Assembly (NCBI GenBank): GCA_964482495.1
Contig: CAYZXS010000006.1
Span: 1 to 64,000, forward strand
Source of the DNA: J029 sp964482495
GTDB lineage: Bacteria > Planctomycetota > UBA1135
DNA: 64,000 nucleotides
Reading direction: 5' to 3'
Below the pieces are notes generated by a model that saw nothing but the letters and a program-made list of their open reading frames with translations, ran no database searches and was not told the DNA's origin. Of this stretch, positions 1 to 8,354 are shown piece after piece. Within the stretch, counting starts at the first letter, position 1, and each line of letters begins with the position of its first letter. The translations under genes and the position numbers were made by a program.

Positions 1-457
1 AGATGTAGCGCGGGCCGTAGTCGCGGATCCAGATGGTGTCGGTGCCGCGGACCGGGAAGTGGACCCGGGCCATGTTGGCGCCCTGGTTGGCGATCGAGCT
101 CGAGGCGGTGCTGGCCTCGCTGGCGGTGTCGACGACGCAGTAGACGTCGGCGTCGCCGGTGGTGGTGATCTGGGCGGCCATCTTCGCCAGCACCGTGGTG
201 AAGGAGCCGCCGCCCTCCCAGGCGATGAAGATGCCGTCCATCGGCTGGTATTCCGCCGGGCAGTCGATCGGTCCGGTGGGCGCGGCGGTGGCCGAGCGTG
301 AGCCGCCGAGCGGGTGGCTGGCGATCCACTGGGCCTCGGCCGGGGTCAGCGAGCGCGGGATCGGCACCCCTTCGGGGTAGACCGGCCGCTGCTGGGCCGC
401 GAGGGGCGCGGCGGATAGAAGGAGGGCCAGGGAGAGCAGGCTGGGGATGGTGCGCAT
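1..457 (-). CDS. Agmatine deiminase / peptidyl-arginine deiminase family protein, secreted, N-terminal part only
   Basis: The gene is cut by the left edge, so only about the first 152 residues are present. It starts at the ATG at 457 and opens with a clear signal peptide (MRTIPSLLSLALLLSAAPLAAQ). The segment CPAEYQPMDGIFIAWEGG and the motif WIRDYGPRYI right at the edge are typical of the PAD_porph/agmatine deiminase family, whose members hydrolyse guanidino groups of agmatine or of peptidyl-arginine. The catalytic His, Asp and Cys lie outside the window and cannot be checked. The signal peptide suggests an exported protein, which fits a peptidyl-arginine-deiminase-like or surface role better than cytoplasmic polyamine synthesis, but that is inference. 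A TAGGAT hexamer lies 35 bases upstream. Confidence 0.8.
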   Translation of the reverse strand, partial: MRTIPSLLSLALLLSAAPLAAQQRPVYPEGVPIPRSLTPAEAQWIASHPLGGSRSATAAPTGPIDCPAEYQPMDGIFIAWEGGGSFTTVLAKMAAQITTTGDADVYCVVDTASEASTASSSIANQGANMARVHFPVRGTDTIWIRDYGPRYI

Positions 458-491
458 GGAAGGGGATGTCGCGGCTGGAATCCGCGTCTCA

Positions 492-497
492 ATCCTA
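492..497 (-). promoter_or_regulatory. Candidate -10 hexamer TAGGAT
   Basis: TAGGAT on the minus strand, 35 bases upstream of the deiminase start at 457, stands out in GC-rich DNA. The same hexamer occurs upstream of the starts at 3309 and 33532. No TTGACA-like -35 is visible at the usual spacing. Confidence 0.4.
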
Positions 498-530
498 TCC
501 CAGGAACGGTGGGTGGTTTCGGCTTCCCGC

Positions 531-1487
531 TCAGCCGATCCTCGGCAGGGGGCGGCCGCTGCGCAGGCAGGAGACCAAGGTGGGGACGCCGACGACGTGG
601 ACGATGAGCCAGGGCAGGATCATGCCCGTGCCGAGGTAGGCGAAGGGAAGCAACGGGTGCAGCGTCCAGCCTTCGGTCAAGGCCCGGGCCGTCCCTTCCC
701 AGGACTGGAGCAGCCCGTTCATCATCAGGTTGGGGAGCAGGTTGACGCCGAGCAGCACGCCGCCGATGACCCCGGCCGGCGCCACGCGGTCGGGGTACCG
801 GCGCTGGAAGAAGAGGGTGAGCTTCCACAGCACGGGCAGGCTCACGAACAAGGCCAGGAGCACGCACAGCATCACGCTGTCGAGGTGCTCGATGGGCAGC
901 GCGAAGGCGGCGAGCGCCGGCGCCCAGAAGACGGCGGCTCCGAGCGTCATGCAGAGGAAGAAGCGGCCGAGTGCGCGGACGGGGAACAGGAGCGCTTCGA
1001 GCGGCACAGGCCGGTTCGGCACCGGCGGCGGCTCGGGTCGAAGGCTGCCCTTCAATGCAATCTTCTCGAACATCAAGGCGGCGTTCAGCGCGACCCATCC
1101 TGGGCACCAGATGAAGGAGAAGAGCGCCAGGAGCGAGATCATGTAGGCGAAGCCCTCTTGGCCCCAATCGGCGTGCGAACCTCCCGAAGACCGAACCAGG
1201 AGGAGGTAGGCGTAAAACGGGAAGGCGAGGTCCACACCGATGACCGCCGCAGCGCCGGCTGACGAGCCGTGGCGCGGATAGCCGATCTTGCGCCCGATCC
1301 ATCGGACGCCCCAATAGGCGAGAGGGAAAGCGACCAGCACATTGACGGCCGCATAGGCGAGGCCCTTCCCCGTGCTCGTGGTGGCGCCGTGGCTGGCCCA
1401 CCCCGTCGGCAGCCAGAACACCGCAGCACCGAGGACCATGCAGAGCAGATCCGTGCCGAGGGTGCGATAGGGGGGCCTGGCAGCCAT
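531..1487 (-). CDS. Multi-pass membrane protein of unknown function
   Basis: A 318-residue protein starting at the ATG at 1487; a TTG 9 bases upstream is the only alternative. It carries about seven hydrophobic stretches, among them residues near LLCMVLGAAVFWLPTGW, AAVNVLVAFPLAYWGVRWIG and FLCMTLGAAVFWAPALAAF, separated by short basic loops, so it should be an integral inner-membrane protein. The segments MVLGAAVFW and MTLGAAVFW look like an internal duplication. I do not recognise the family. It begins only 11 bases after the stop of the esterase-like gene and on the same strand, so the two are probably co-transcribed. Its codon choice is somewhat more relaxed than in flanking genes. Confidence 0.75.
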   Translation of the reverse strand: MAARPPYRTLGTDLLCMVLGAAVFWLPTGWASHGATTSTGKGLAYAAVNVLVAFPLAYWGVRWIGRKIGYPRHGSSAGAAAVIGVDLAFPFYAYLLLVRSSGGSHADWGQEGFAYMISLLALFSFIWCPGWVALNAALMFEKIALKGSLRPEPPPVPNRPVPLEALLFPVRALGRFFLCMTLGAAVFWAPALAAFALPIEHLDSVMLCVLLALFVSLPVLWKLTLFFQRRYPDRVAPAGVIGGVLLGVNLLPNLMMNGLLQSWEGTARALTEGWTLHPLLPFAYLGTGMILPWLIVHVVGVPTLVSCLRSGRPLPRIG

Positions 1488-1498
1488 CTGGGGCAATT

Positions 1499-2872
1499 CT
1501 ACTTCACCGGGTCAGGCGAGCCGCCGCCAGCCGGGCGATCCCCCGGCAGCGTCGTCACCTCCAGGAAGAACAGGCAGTTCACCTGGTCGGGCAGCACGGC
1601 GCGGCCTTCGGTGCCGTGGAAGGTGAACTTCCGCTCCTGGCTCAACCAGGTCTCGCGCGGGTCGCCGCCGCCCAAGGGCAATAGGAACAGCGGGCCAGCC
1701 TCCGCCAGCAGGTGCTCGACCGCGCCCGGCGGCGCGTTCAGGTGCCGGATCGGCGGCACGGCCTGCGGCGCGCCGTGCTCGCCGCGGCGGTGCATGGCCC
1801 AAATGCCGTAGACCTCGCCCGGCAGCTTCTTGGCCAGGGAGGTGCCGATCGCCTCCCACAGGGTGATGAAGTTGTCGTCGTGGACGTTCGTGCTGTCCTG
1901 GGCCAGGTGCAGCGCGTGGCCGAGCAGGATCAGCTTCTCGTCCGCCGGCCACTCGGCCAGGTGCTCGTCGAAGTTGTGCGCCATGCGCCGCTCGCGGGCG
2001 CTGAGGGCGGCCTTGACCTGGACCGGGTCGTAGCCGTCGCCCAGGTCCTGCAGGCCGTCGATGAAGCGGAAGGCGTCGGCCATGCGCTGCAGCGAGCGGC
2101 GCAGCTCGAGCGCCCCGGCCGGCCCGAGCAGCTCGGTCAGCGGGGCCTTGCCGAGGTCGATGACGCCGACCACGCGCTCGATGCGCGCCGCCTCCTCGAG
2201 CCGCGTCTCGCCCGGCACCAGCTCCATCTGGCGCAGGATCAGCTGCACCAGCCGCTCGCCGCGGTGGGGGGCGAGCAGCTCGCGGGCGTCCTCGTAGCCG
2301 CCGCCGGGGCGGAAGCTGAGGTCGTAGCCGAACCAGCGCAGCCGCGGCTCGCCCGGCGCCAGCTGCTCGTTCATCACCCGCAGCTCGGTCAGGAACCAGC
2401 GCGCCTCGGCCAGGGCGCGGTCGATCAGCTCGCCGCCGGCGTCGGTCCAGCCGGGCACGTGGTCGTCCCGGTCCTGCCTCAGGTTCTCCTCGCAGCCGTA
2501 GAGCGCCACCCGGTCGAGCCAGGCCTCGTCGCCGGTCTCCAGGTAGCGGTCCATGCGCTTGCCGTCGGCCAGCCCCATCTCCATGCCGATGCGGTGGAAG
2601 CCGCGCTGGCGCAGCTCCTGGATCAGCAGCAGCCGGAACTCCATGCGCTGCGCCACCCAGTGGTCGGTCTCCCCGAGGTAGACGATCCGCTTCCCTTCCA
2701 GCGCCTGGTCGAGGAAGGAGAAGTCGACGGCGTCGCCGCGTCGCCAGTCGAGGTGGGCCACGGGTCGGGCGGCCTCTTGGACCCACTCCACGAACTCCGC
2801 CTGGCTGACCTCCGGCGTGGCTTGCGGCGCGGCGGGGGCGAAGGCGGCCAGGGCGAGCAGGGGGGCGATCAT
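1499..2872 (-). CDS. Erythromycin esterase-like secreted hydrolase
   Basis: A protein of 457 residues with signal peptide MIAPLLALAAFAPAAPQA. The core motif VYLGETDHWVAQRMEFR, the RIGMEMGLADGKRMDRYL segment and LLGHALHLAQDS match the erythromycin-esterase superfamily (EreA/TIKI-like fold), in which His and Glu residues form the active site. The family contains macrolide esterases but also many proteins of unknown substrate, so resistance should not be assumed; the signal peptide points to a periplasmic or surface hydrolase. The ATG at 2872 overlaps the stop of the preceding lipoprotein gene as ATGA, which fixes the start and indicates translational coupling. It is the middle gene of a three-gene minus-strand operon. 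Confidence 0.82.
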   Translation of the reverse strand: MIAPLLALAAFAPAAPQATPEVSQAEFVEWVQEAARPVAHLDWRRGDAVDFSFLDQALEGKRIVYLGETDHWVAQRMEFRLLLIQELRQRGFHRIGMEMGLADGKRMDRYLETGDEAWLDRVALYGCEENLRQDRDDHVPGWTDAGGELIDRALAEARWFLTELRVMNEQLAPGEPRLRWFGYDLSFRPGGGYEDARELLAPHRGERLVQLILRQMELVPGETRLEEAARIERVVGVIDLGKAPLTELLGPAGALELRRSLQRMADAFRFIDGLQDLGDGYDPVQVKAALSARERRMAHNFDEHLAEWPADEKLILLGHALHLAQDSTNVHDDNFITLWEAIGTSLAKKLPGEVYGIWAMHRRGEHGAPQAVPPIRHLNAPPGAVEHLLAEAGPLFLLPLGGGDPRETWLSQERKFTFHGTEGRAVLPDQVNCLFFLEVTTLPGDRPAGGGSPDPVK

Positions 2873-3309
2873 GGCTGCTCTTCGGTACTCGTGTGGTCGT
2901 GGACGATTCGCCAACCTTCGGGCATTCGGTGCAGCAGCAGCGTGAACAGGCCGCCGCTGCTGCTGCCATCGGAGAACACCAGGCGCCAGCGGCCGCGCGC
3001 CAGGACGTTGAGCGGGTCGAGCACCAGCACCTCGGTCTCGGAGAAGCTGAGCTGACCCATCTCCTTGCCCTCGGCTTGGTAGCTCTCGCGGTAGCGCTCC
3101 AGCATGGCGTCGAAGCCGCGCCGGATCTCGCCGCCGGAGTAGAAGGTCAGCTCGGGCGACTGCCAATAGCCGCTGGTGGCGAAGCCTTCGAGGTCGCCGG
3201 CGTTCCAGGCCCGGACCTGCTGTTCGAGCAGCTCCGCCGGCTGCGGCGGGGACGAGCAGGCGGCGGAATAGAGGAGGAGAAGCAGCGCCAGGGCGCGAGG
3301 CATCTTCAT
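2869..3309 (-). CDS. SnoaL/NTF2-like lipoprotein (DUF4440 type)
   Basis: A 146-residue protein. The N-terminus MKMPRALALLLLLYSAACSS ends in a lipobox (SAAC), so it should be a lipoprotein. The remainder has the NTF2/SnoaL-like pattern seen in DUF4440 proteins: an N-terminal helix (LLEQQVRAWNAGDLEGF), then beta strands ending GRWRLVF, GLFTLLLHRM and GWRIVHDHTS. Such proteins are small cone-shaped folds that bind small ligands or act as accessory domains; the ligand here is unknown. It leads the operon with the esterase-like protein (ATGA overlap at 2869-2872). A TAGGAT hexamer lies only 7 bases upstream of the start at 3309, which would give a leaderless or nearly leaderless mRNA. An alternative ATG is at 3303. 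Confidence 0.8.
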   Translation of the reverse strand: MKMPRALALLLLLYSAACSSPPQPAELLEQQVRAWNAGDLEGFATSGYWQSPELTFYSGGEIRRGFDAMLERYRESYQAEGKEMGQLSFSETEVLVLDPLNVLARGRWRLVFSDGSSSGGLFTLLLHRMPEGWRIVHDHTSTEEQP

Positions 3310-3315
3310 GTCTCG

Positions 3316-3321
3316 ATCCTA
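3316..3321 (-). promoter_or_regulatory. Candidate -10 hexamer TAGGAT, nearly leaderless
   Basis: TAGGAT on the minus strand ends 7 bases upstream of the lipoprotein start at 3309. If it is a real -10 element, transcription would begin at or next to the ATG. Confidence 0.35.
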
Positions 3322-3375
3322 CCTCGCCCCAGCCGGGGCCGTGCCAGCGACGGCCGTCCCCGACCCGGCTGGGGC

Positions 3376-3381
3376 TATCCT
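3376..3381 (+). promoter_or_regulatory. Candidate -10 hexamer TATCCT
   Basis: TATCCT on the plus strand, 24 bases upstream of the ATG at 3406, in the short divergent spacer between the lipoprotein and the serine hydrolase. Confidence 0.35.
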
Positions 3382-3405
3382 GGAATCCCCGCCTATCCCC
3401 TCGCG

Positions 3406-4548
3406 ATGCCCCTCCTGCCCCTCCTTCCCCTCGCCCTCACGGCGTCCTGCGCCCTCTCCGCGCCCCAGGTGCCCGCCTCGCCGGAGTGGCCCTCCCTGCC
3501 GCTGCAGCCGGCCCTCGACACCCTGGTCGCGAACAACAACGGCAACGGCGGCGGCGTCTTCCGGGTGTCGATGCGTGGCCAGGTCCTGTGGCAGGGCGCC
3601 GCCGGCCAGCTCGAGCGCAACGGCGGAGCCATGACCCCCGGTTGCGGCTTCGAGATCGCCAGCACCTCCAAGGCGATGACCGCCGCCGCGGTGCTGGTGC
3701 TGGTCGAGGACGGCCTGCTCGACCTGGACCAGCCGCTCGGCCAGATCCTGCCGCCGGGCACGCTGCCCCCCAACCTGCTGGTCATCAACGGTTACGACCA
3801 CGGCCCCGACCTGACCCTGCGGCAGTGCCTGGCCCACACCACCGGCCTGCCCGACTACTGGTATGACCCGCCCTTCGTCCTGCCCGGTTTCAACGCCTTC
3901 CTGCTCGCCTACTCGCAGCAGCCGCAGCGCTTTTGGACGCCGCAGGAGGTGCTGCAGTACGTGCCCGGCCTGACGCCGCGCTTCGCCCCCGGCACCGGCT
4001 GGCACTACTCGGACTCCGGCTACCTGCTGGCGGGCTTCGCGATCGAGACCGTCACCGGCAAGCCGCTGCGCCAGGTCTACCGCGAGCGGCTCTTCGCCCC
4101 CCTGGGCATGGACGACACCTGGCTGCGCTGGCGCGACCCAGATCCCGCCGGCCTGCCGCTTTCTCACCGCTACGAGGGCGGCTGGGACATGAGCACGAAG
4201 CGCCACAACAGCGCCGACTGGGCTGGCGGCGGGCTGGGCAGCACGACCGCGGACCTCGAAGGGTTCCTGCGCGGCCTGCACGACGGGAGGCTGTTCCGCG
4301 ATCCAGCAACTCTCGCGGCGATGAAGACCTGGACCCCGACCGGCGCGCCCGGGGTGGAGTACGGCCTCGGTCTCTACCGCGCCCAGCTCAGCGGCGGCCG
4401 CGGATGGGTGTGGGGCCATGACGGCTACGGCGCCGCCTTCGCCTACCACTGGCCCAAGCACGACGTGACCTTCACCGGCACCCTGAACCAGACCGAGAAC
4501 GACTGGTGGCCGCTGGTCGAGGCGGCGGCGTGGATGATCGACTCTTGA
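3406..4548 (+). CDS. Secreted serine hydrolase, class C beta-lactamase/DD-peptidase fold
   Basis: A 380-residue protein starting at the ATG at 3406, with a signal peptide (MPLLPLLPLALTASCALSAP). It has the serine beta-lactamase/penicillin-binding-protein signature: nucleophile motif S86-T-S-K89 in FEIASTSKAMTAAAVL, the second motif Y201-S-D in WHYSDSGYLLAGF, where Asp replaces the usual Asn of YxN, and a third motif in WVWGHDGYGAAF. Pfam Beta-lactamase (class C) members include DD-peptidases, esterases and true beta-lactamases; the actual substrate cannot be read from the sequence. The divergent lipoprotein gene and the downstream ABC exporter do not point to one substrate. The Asp in motif two and the lack of a recognisable resistance context argue against calling it an AmpC enzyme. 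Confidence 0.88.
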   Translation: MPLLPLLPLALTASCALSAPQVPASPEWPSLPLQPALDTLVANNNGNGGGVFRVSMRGQVLWQGAAGQLERNGGAMTPGCGFEIASTSKAMTAAAVLVLVEDGLLDLDQPLGQILPPGTLPPNLLVINGYDHGPDLTLRQCLAHTTGLPDYWYDPPFVLPGFNAFLLAYSQQPQRFWTPQEVLQYVPGLTPRFAPGTGWHYSDSGYLLAGFAIETVTGKPLRQVYRERLFAPLGMDDTWLRWRDPDPAGLPLSHRYEGGWDMSTKRHNSADWAGGGLGSTTADLEGFLRGLHDGRLFRDPATLAAMKTWTPTGAPGVEYGLGLYRAQLSGGRGWVWGHDGYGAAFAYHWPKHDVTFTGTLNQTENDWWPLVEAAAWMIDS

Positions 4549-4565
4549 CCTGGCGGCGGCGCGGC

Positions 4566-4571
4566 TAGGCT
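4566..4571 (+). promoter_or_regulatory. Candidate -10 hexamer TAGGCT
   Basis: TAGGCT on the plus strand, 21 bases before the ATG at 4593. It sits in the 44-base gap after the serine hydrolase, so the ABC genes may have their own promoter. Confidence 0.3.
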
Positions 4572-4592
4572 GAGCGGCCGGAGGCACCCCTC

Positions 4593-5555
4593 ATGACCGC
4601 CGTCGAACTGGAAGCCGTCACCAAGAGCTTCGGCCCGCACCGGGCGGTGGACGGCTTGTCCCTGACCGTGCCCCGCGGCTGCGTCCACGGCTTCATCGGG
4701 CCCAATGGCTCGGGCAAGACCACCACCCTGCGCATGATCATGCGCATCCTGCTGCCCGACGCCGGCCGCATCCGGGTGCTGGGCGAGGAGCGGCACGAGG
4801 CCGCCACCGAGCGCGTCGGCTACCTGCCGGAGGAGCGCGGCCTGTACCGCAAGATGAAGGTCCGGCCGCTGCTGCGCTTCTTCGGCGAGATGAAGTGCGG
4901 CCGCGACGTGCGCGCCGAGGTCGACGACTGGCTCGAGCGCTTCGGCCTGGCCGCCTGGGCCGACAAGAAGGTCGAGGCGCTGAGCAAGGGCATGAGCCAG
5001 AAGGTGCAGTTCATCGCCGCGGTGGTGTCGCGGCCCGAGCTGCTGATCCTGGATGAACCCTTCACCGGCCTCGACCCGGTCAACACCGACGTCCTGCGCG
5101 AGGCCGTGCTCGAGCTGCAGCGCGGCGGCGCCACGGTGATCTTCAGCACCCACGACATGGCCGCCGCCGAGCGCATGTGTGACTCGATCCTGATGATCTA
5201 CCGGGGTCAGAAGGTGCTCGACGGCACGCTGCAAGAGATCCAAGACCGCTATGGCAGCGACACCGTGCGCCTGAAGACCGACGGCAGCGCCGCCGCCCTG
5301 GCCGGGCTGCCGGGGGTGGCTGAGCTGCGCGACCACGGCCGCCTGCAGGAGCTGCAGCTCGAGGCCGGGACCGACCCCCGAGCGCTGCTGGCGGCGGTCC
5401 TCGAGCGCACCGGGGTGAGCCACTTCGAGCTCGCCCAGCCCTCGCTGCACGACATCTTCGTGCGCATCGCCGGCCCCGAGGCGGCCGAGCCAGCCGCGCC
5501 GGATGACCCCGCGGCGCCGGCCCACCCCGGCGCGCCGGAGGAGGCGGAGGCGTGA
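4593..5555 (+). CDS. ABC transporter ATP-binding protein, NatA-like
   Basis: A 320-residue cytoplasmic ATPase. It shows Walker A (GPNGSGKTTT, about residues 35-44), an ABC signature variant (LSKGMSQKVQF), Walker B with catalytic Glu (LLILDEPFTGLDPVN) and the H-loop (STHDM). After the nucleotide-binding domain comes a C-terminal extension of about 85 residues of the DUF4162 type, ending in an Ala/Pro/Glu-rich tail. This layout is typical of NatA-like ATPases that drive ABC-2 exporters of ions, lipids or small molecules. A GGAG lies about 10 bases before the ATG. Its stop overlaps the GTG start of the permease gene (GTGA at 5552-5555), so the two are translated together. Confidence 0.95.
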   Translation: MTAVELEAVTKSFGPHRAVDGLSLTVPRGCVHGFIGPNGSGKTTTLRMIMRILLPDAGRIRVLGEERHEAATERVGYLPEERGLYRKMKVRPLLRFFGEMKCGRDVRAEVDDWLERFGLAAWADKKVEALSKGMSQKVQFIAAVVSRPELLILDEPFTGLDPVNTDVLREAVLELQRGGATVIFSTHDMAAAERMCDSILMIYRGQKVLDGTLQEIQDRYGSDTVRLKTDGSAAALAGLPGVAELRDHGRLQELQLEAGTDPRALLAAVLERTGVSHFELAQPSLHDIFVRIAGPEAAEPAAPDDPAAPAHPGAPEEAEA

Positions 5556-6865
5556 ACCGGGTCCTCCGCGTCGCCCGCCGCGAGTACGCCGCCCAGGTCC
5601 GCACCAAGGGCTTCCTGCTCAGCCTGCTGCTGTTCCCGGTGCTGTTCAGCAGCGGCGCCATCGCCTTCGTGTTGCTCAAGGACCGGCCGGACACCGTCGA
5701 CAAGCGCGTCGCCATCGTCGACCGCAGCGGCCTGGTCGCCGAGGTCCTGGTGGAGCGCGCCGCGCAGCGCAACGCCGAGCAGATCTTCGACCAGGAGACT
5801 GGCGCGCAGATCAAGCCGCGGTACCTCCTCGAGGTGATCGAGCCGGCCGAGGACGCGGAGGCGCAGAAGCTGGAGCTCTCCGACCGCGTGCGCTCCCGGG
5901 AGCTCTACGGCTTCTTCGAGATCGGGCCGGACGTGCTCCACCCCGAGATCGGGGGCGGCGACACCGGCCTGCGCTACTACTCTGAGAATCCGTTGAAGAG
6001 CGAGATTCGGGGGTGGCTTCGGTCCCCTGTCAATCAGCGCCTGATCGAGCTCCGCGCCCGAGAGATCGGCTTCGACCCGGCCGAAGTCCGCCGGATCACG
6101 GGCTGGATCAGCACCCAGTCGATGGGCCTGCTCACCCGCGACGCCGCCACCGGCGAGGTCGGCGGCGGCCAGCGCACCAACGAGCTCGAGTCGATCCTGG
6201 CGCCGATGGCGGTGATGATCGTCCTCTTCATCATGACCATGCTCGGGGCCCTGCCGCTGCTGGGCTCGACCATGGAGGAGAAGACCTTGCGGATCGCCGA
6301 GGTGCTGCTGGGCACCATCTCGCCCTTCGGGTTGATGCTCGGCAAGCTGGTCGGCGGCGTCTGCGTCAGCATGACCACCCTCGCCTTCTACGCCGCCGTG
6401 GCGTGGGCGGTGTCCACCTTCACCGGCGGCGCCGACCTGGTTCCCTTCGATCTCCTGCCGTGGCTGGTGACGGTGACGATGGCCTCGATCCTGATGTACG
6501 GCGCCCTCGCCGCGGCGATCGGGGCGACCTGCAGCGACCAGGCCGAGGCCTCGGCGCGCACGCCTCTGGTGGTGGTGCCGATCGTGATTCCGCTGCTGAT
6601 CTGGTTCCCGATCCTGCAGGAGCCGCTCGGCACCCTCTCGACCGTGATCAGCCTGATCCCGCCCTTCACTCCGGTAGCGATGACCCTGCGCCTGGCCTCG
6701 CCGGCCAGCGTGCCGCTGTGGCAACCGGTGGTCGGCTATCTCGGGGTGTTGCTGTTCACCCTGGCCACGGTCTGGGGCGGCGCCCGGGTCTTCCGCACCG
6801 GCATCTTGACACAGGGGCAGGCGCCCAAGCTGCGGACGATGCTGCGTTGGGTGTTCGGGCGCTGA
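5552..6865 (+). CDS. ABC-2 type transporter permease, NatB-like
   Basis: A 437-residue membrane protein starting at a GTG (5552) that overlaps the stop of the ATPase gene. The first transmembrane helix (GFLLSLLLFPVLFSSGAIAFVLL) is followed by a large extracytoplasmic region of about 170 residues. A C-terminal block of five or so helices follows, including ESILAPMAVMIVLFIMTML, LVGGVCVSMTTLAFYAAVAWAV and VVVPIVIPLLIWFPIL. The motif LLGSTMEEKTLRIAEVLLGT between helices is the conserved coupling region of NatB/ABC2_membrane_3 permeases. Together with the ATPase it should form a complete exporter; the substrate is unknown. No periplasmic binding protein is nearby, as expected for an exporter. Confidence 0.93.
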   Translation: MNRVLRVARREYAAQVRTKGFLLSLLLFPVLFSSGAIAFVLLKDRPDTVDKRVAIVDRSGLVAEVLVERAAQRNAEQIFDQETGAQIKPRYLLEVIEPAEDAEAQKLELSDRVRSRELYGFFEIGPDVLHPEIGGGDTGLRYYSENPLKSEIRGWLRSPVNQRLIELRAREIGFDPAEVRRITGWISTQSMGLLTRDAATGEVGGGQRTNELESILAPMAVMIVLFIMTMLGALPLLGSTMEEKTLRIAEVLLGTISPFGLMLGKLVGGVCVSMTTLAFYAAVAWAVSTFTGGADLVPFDLLPWLVTVTMASILMYGALAAAIGATCSDQAEASARTPLVVVPIVIPLLIWFPILQEPLGTLSTVISLIPPFTPVAMTLRLASPASVPLWQPVVGYLGVLLFTLATVWGGARVFRTGILTQGQAPKLRTMLRWVFGR

Positions 6866-6884
6866 GCCGGGAGGCTGCGGCTGC

Positions 6885-8192
6885 TCAGCCCGCGCTCGGG
6901 TCGTCCACCCGCCCCAGGAACAGCACCGCGCCGGTGTCGCGGTGGCGGATCAGGAACAGGAAGGGCCGGTCGGCGGTGAAGGTGGCGTCGGCCTCGAGGT
7001 AGCCGAGCTTGGCCAGCTGGACCGCGGTGGCGGCCGAGGCCTCGGTGCCGCGCTCGTCGACGGTGATGCCGGCCTGGTGCAGGACCGCGGAGACGAACAT
7101 CGGCTCCGCGGCGATGCCGGAGAAGTCGGCGCGGCCGGCGTCGAAGGCATCGATCATGCCGGCGCGGCGCAGCGGGGCGTCGAGCCGGTAGCGGCGGTCG
7201 ATCTGGAAGCGCGGCAGGCGCAGGTCGACGGTGGCCGGGCGCATGGTCTGCGGAAGCTGCCGCAGCAGCTCCGGGCGGAGCGAGGCCTCCAGCGCCGGCA
7301 GGCCGCCCTCGTCCTTCGGCAGGAGCAGGATCATCGCCAGCTGGCCGCCGCGGTAGTCCAGCCGCACCGCCTGGAGGGCCTCGGTCTCGGCGTAGCCGTA
7401 TTCGCCGAGGCGGTGCATCATCGGCACCGCCCGCTCGACCCCGGCGGAGGTGGTGAAGAGGGCCGGCTCGGTCTTGCGCTCGGCGAAGGCCTTGGCCCAA
7501 TCGGCCTGGAAGCGGATGGCGTTGACCAGCACCAGCAGGGTGTTGGCGTCCAGGTCCTCGGCCCGGATCAGCTCGCGGATCCGGCCGTCGGTGCGCTCCG
7601 CCGCCCAGCCGTTGATCGCGGCGGCGGCGCCGGCCGCGTCCTCGAAGCCCTGGCGGGCCAAGGCGGCGCCGAAGCCCTCGTGCAGGAGCCGCTGGTAGGC
7701 CGGCCGGAGGCTCAACCCCGGCGCCGCCCAGGCGGCGTTGACCAGGTCGAGCTGGTAGCAGGGCCGGGGCTCCTTGCCCGGGGCGGCGTCCCGTACCGGC
7801 AGCAGCGGCGGCTCCAGGGCGGCCTGGGCGCGGCGGAAGCGAGCCGCGGCCTGGGACCGCTCGACGGCCAGGAGCGCCTCGAGCTGCTCCGCGGTGCTGC
7901 CGCCGGCGCCGGCCAGGGCCATCTCCAGGGCGGTCTGCACCGACCACGGCGACAGGAACAAATTACCCGGCTCGGCGCGGAGCTCGGCGAAGAGCGCGGC
8001 CAGGAAGGCGTCGTCGGCGATCGACGGCGGGGGTTCCTGGGGCCCGGCGCCGCGCGAGGTGGTGCCGGGAGGCGCCTGGCCCCGGAGCCCCTGGCAGATC
8101 ACGCAGTCCGCGCCGCCGACCGTCGGCGGAGATTCGGGCGGGCCTTGCGCGGCGGGGGCGAGGGCGACGGTCAGCAGCAGGGTCGCGATCAT
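6885..8192 (-). CDS. Serpin (serine protease inhibitor), exported
   Basis: A 435-residue protein; I take the ATG at 8192 rather than the adjacent GTG. A signal peptide (MIATLLLTVALAPAAQG) precedes a linker with a CVIC pair and then the serpin fold: FLSPWSVQTALEMALAGAGG, a NAIRFQADWAKAF segment and the C-terminal signature RPFLFLIRHRDTGAVLFLG. The reactive-loop hinge near residues 375-390 reads DERGTEASAATAV, which keeps the small-residue P15-P9 pattern required for loop insertion, so an inhibitory serpin is likely. By counting from the hinge Gly, P1 would be Leu in QLAKLGY, suggesting a chymotrypsin-like or subtilisin-like target; that assignment is inference. Bacterial serpins are sporadic and usually exported. 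Confidence 0.93.
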   Translation of the reverse strand: MIATLLLTVALAPAAQGPPESPPTVGGADCVICQGLRGQAPPGTTSRGAGPQEPPPSIADDAFLAALFAELRAEPGNLFLSPWSVQTALEMALAGAGGSTAEQLEALLAVERSQAAARFRRAQAALEPPLLPVRDAAPGKEPRPCYQLDLVNAAWAAPGLSLRPAYQRLLHEGFGAALARQGFEDAAGAAAAINGWAAERTDGRIRELIRAEDLDANTLLVLVNAIRFQADWAKAFAERKTEPALFTTSAGVERAVPMMHRLGEYGYAETEALQAVRLDYRGGQLAMILLLPKDEGGLPALEASLRPELLRQLPQTMRPATVDLRLPRFQIDRRYRLDAPLRRAGMIDAFDAGRADFSGIAAEPMFVSAVLHQAGITVDERGTEASAATAVQLAKLGYLEADATFTADRPFLFLIRHRDTGAVLFLGRVDDPSAG

Positions 8193-8280
8193 CACGAGGG
8201 GAGAACGACGACGGGCGCTCGGCCTTGGAGAAAGCGGTGCCCAGCTTGGAGAAGGGGGGCTGCCCGGAGCGCGGCCTCCG

Positions 8281-8316
8281 GAAAAAGAAGAAGGCCGCTG
8301 GATCGCTCCAGCGGCC
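8281..8316 (-). terminator. Rho-independent terminator of the RRM gene
   Basis: On the minus strand a perfect 9-bp GC-rich stem (8308-8316 paired with 8293-8301, six-base loop) is followed directly by TTCTTCTTTTT. It lies 38 bases beyond the stop of the RRM protein gene and separates it from the serpin gene. Confidence 0.85.
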
Positions 8317-8354
8317 CCAAGTCGGGGAAGCGCCTCTGGCGCTCCTTTCCTCGC

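Noticed and set aside
1499..2872. Macrolide resistance gene
   Set aside because: The erythromycin-esterase family is broad and mostly uncharacterised, and the protein is exported; motif similarity alone does not support resistance.
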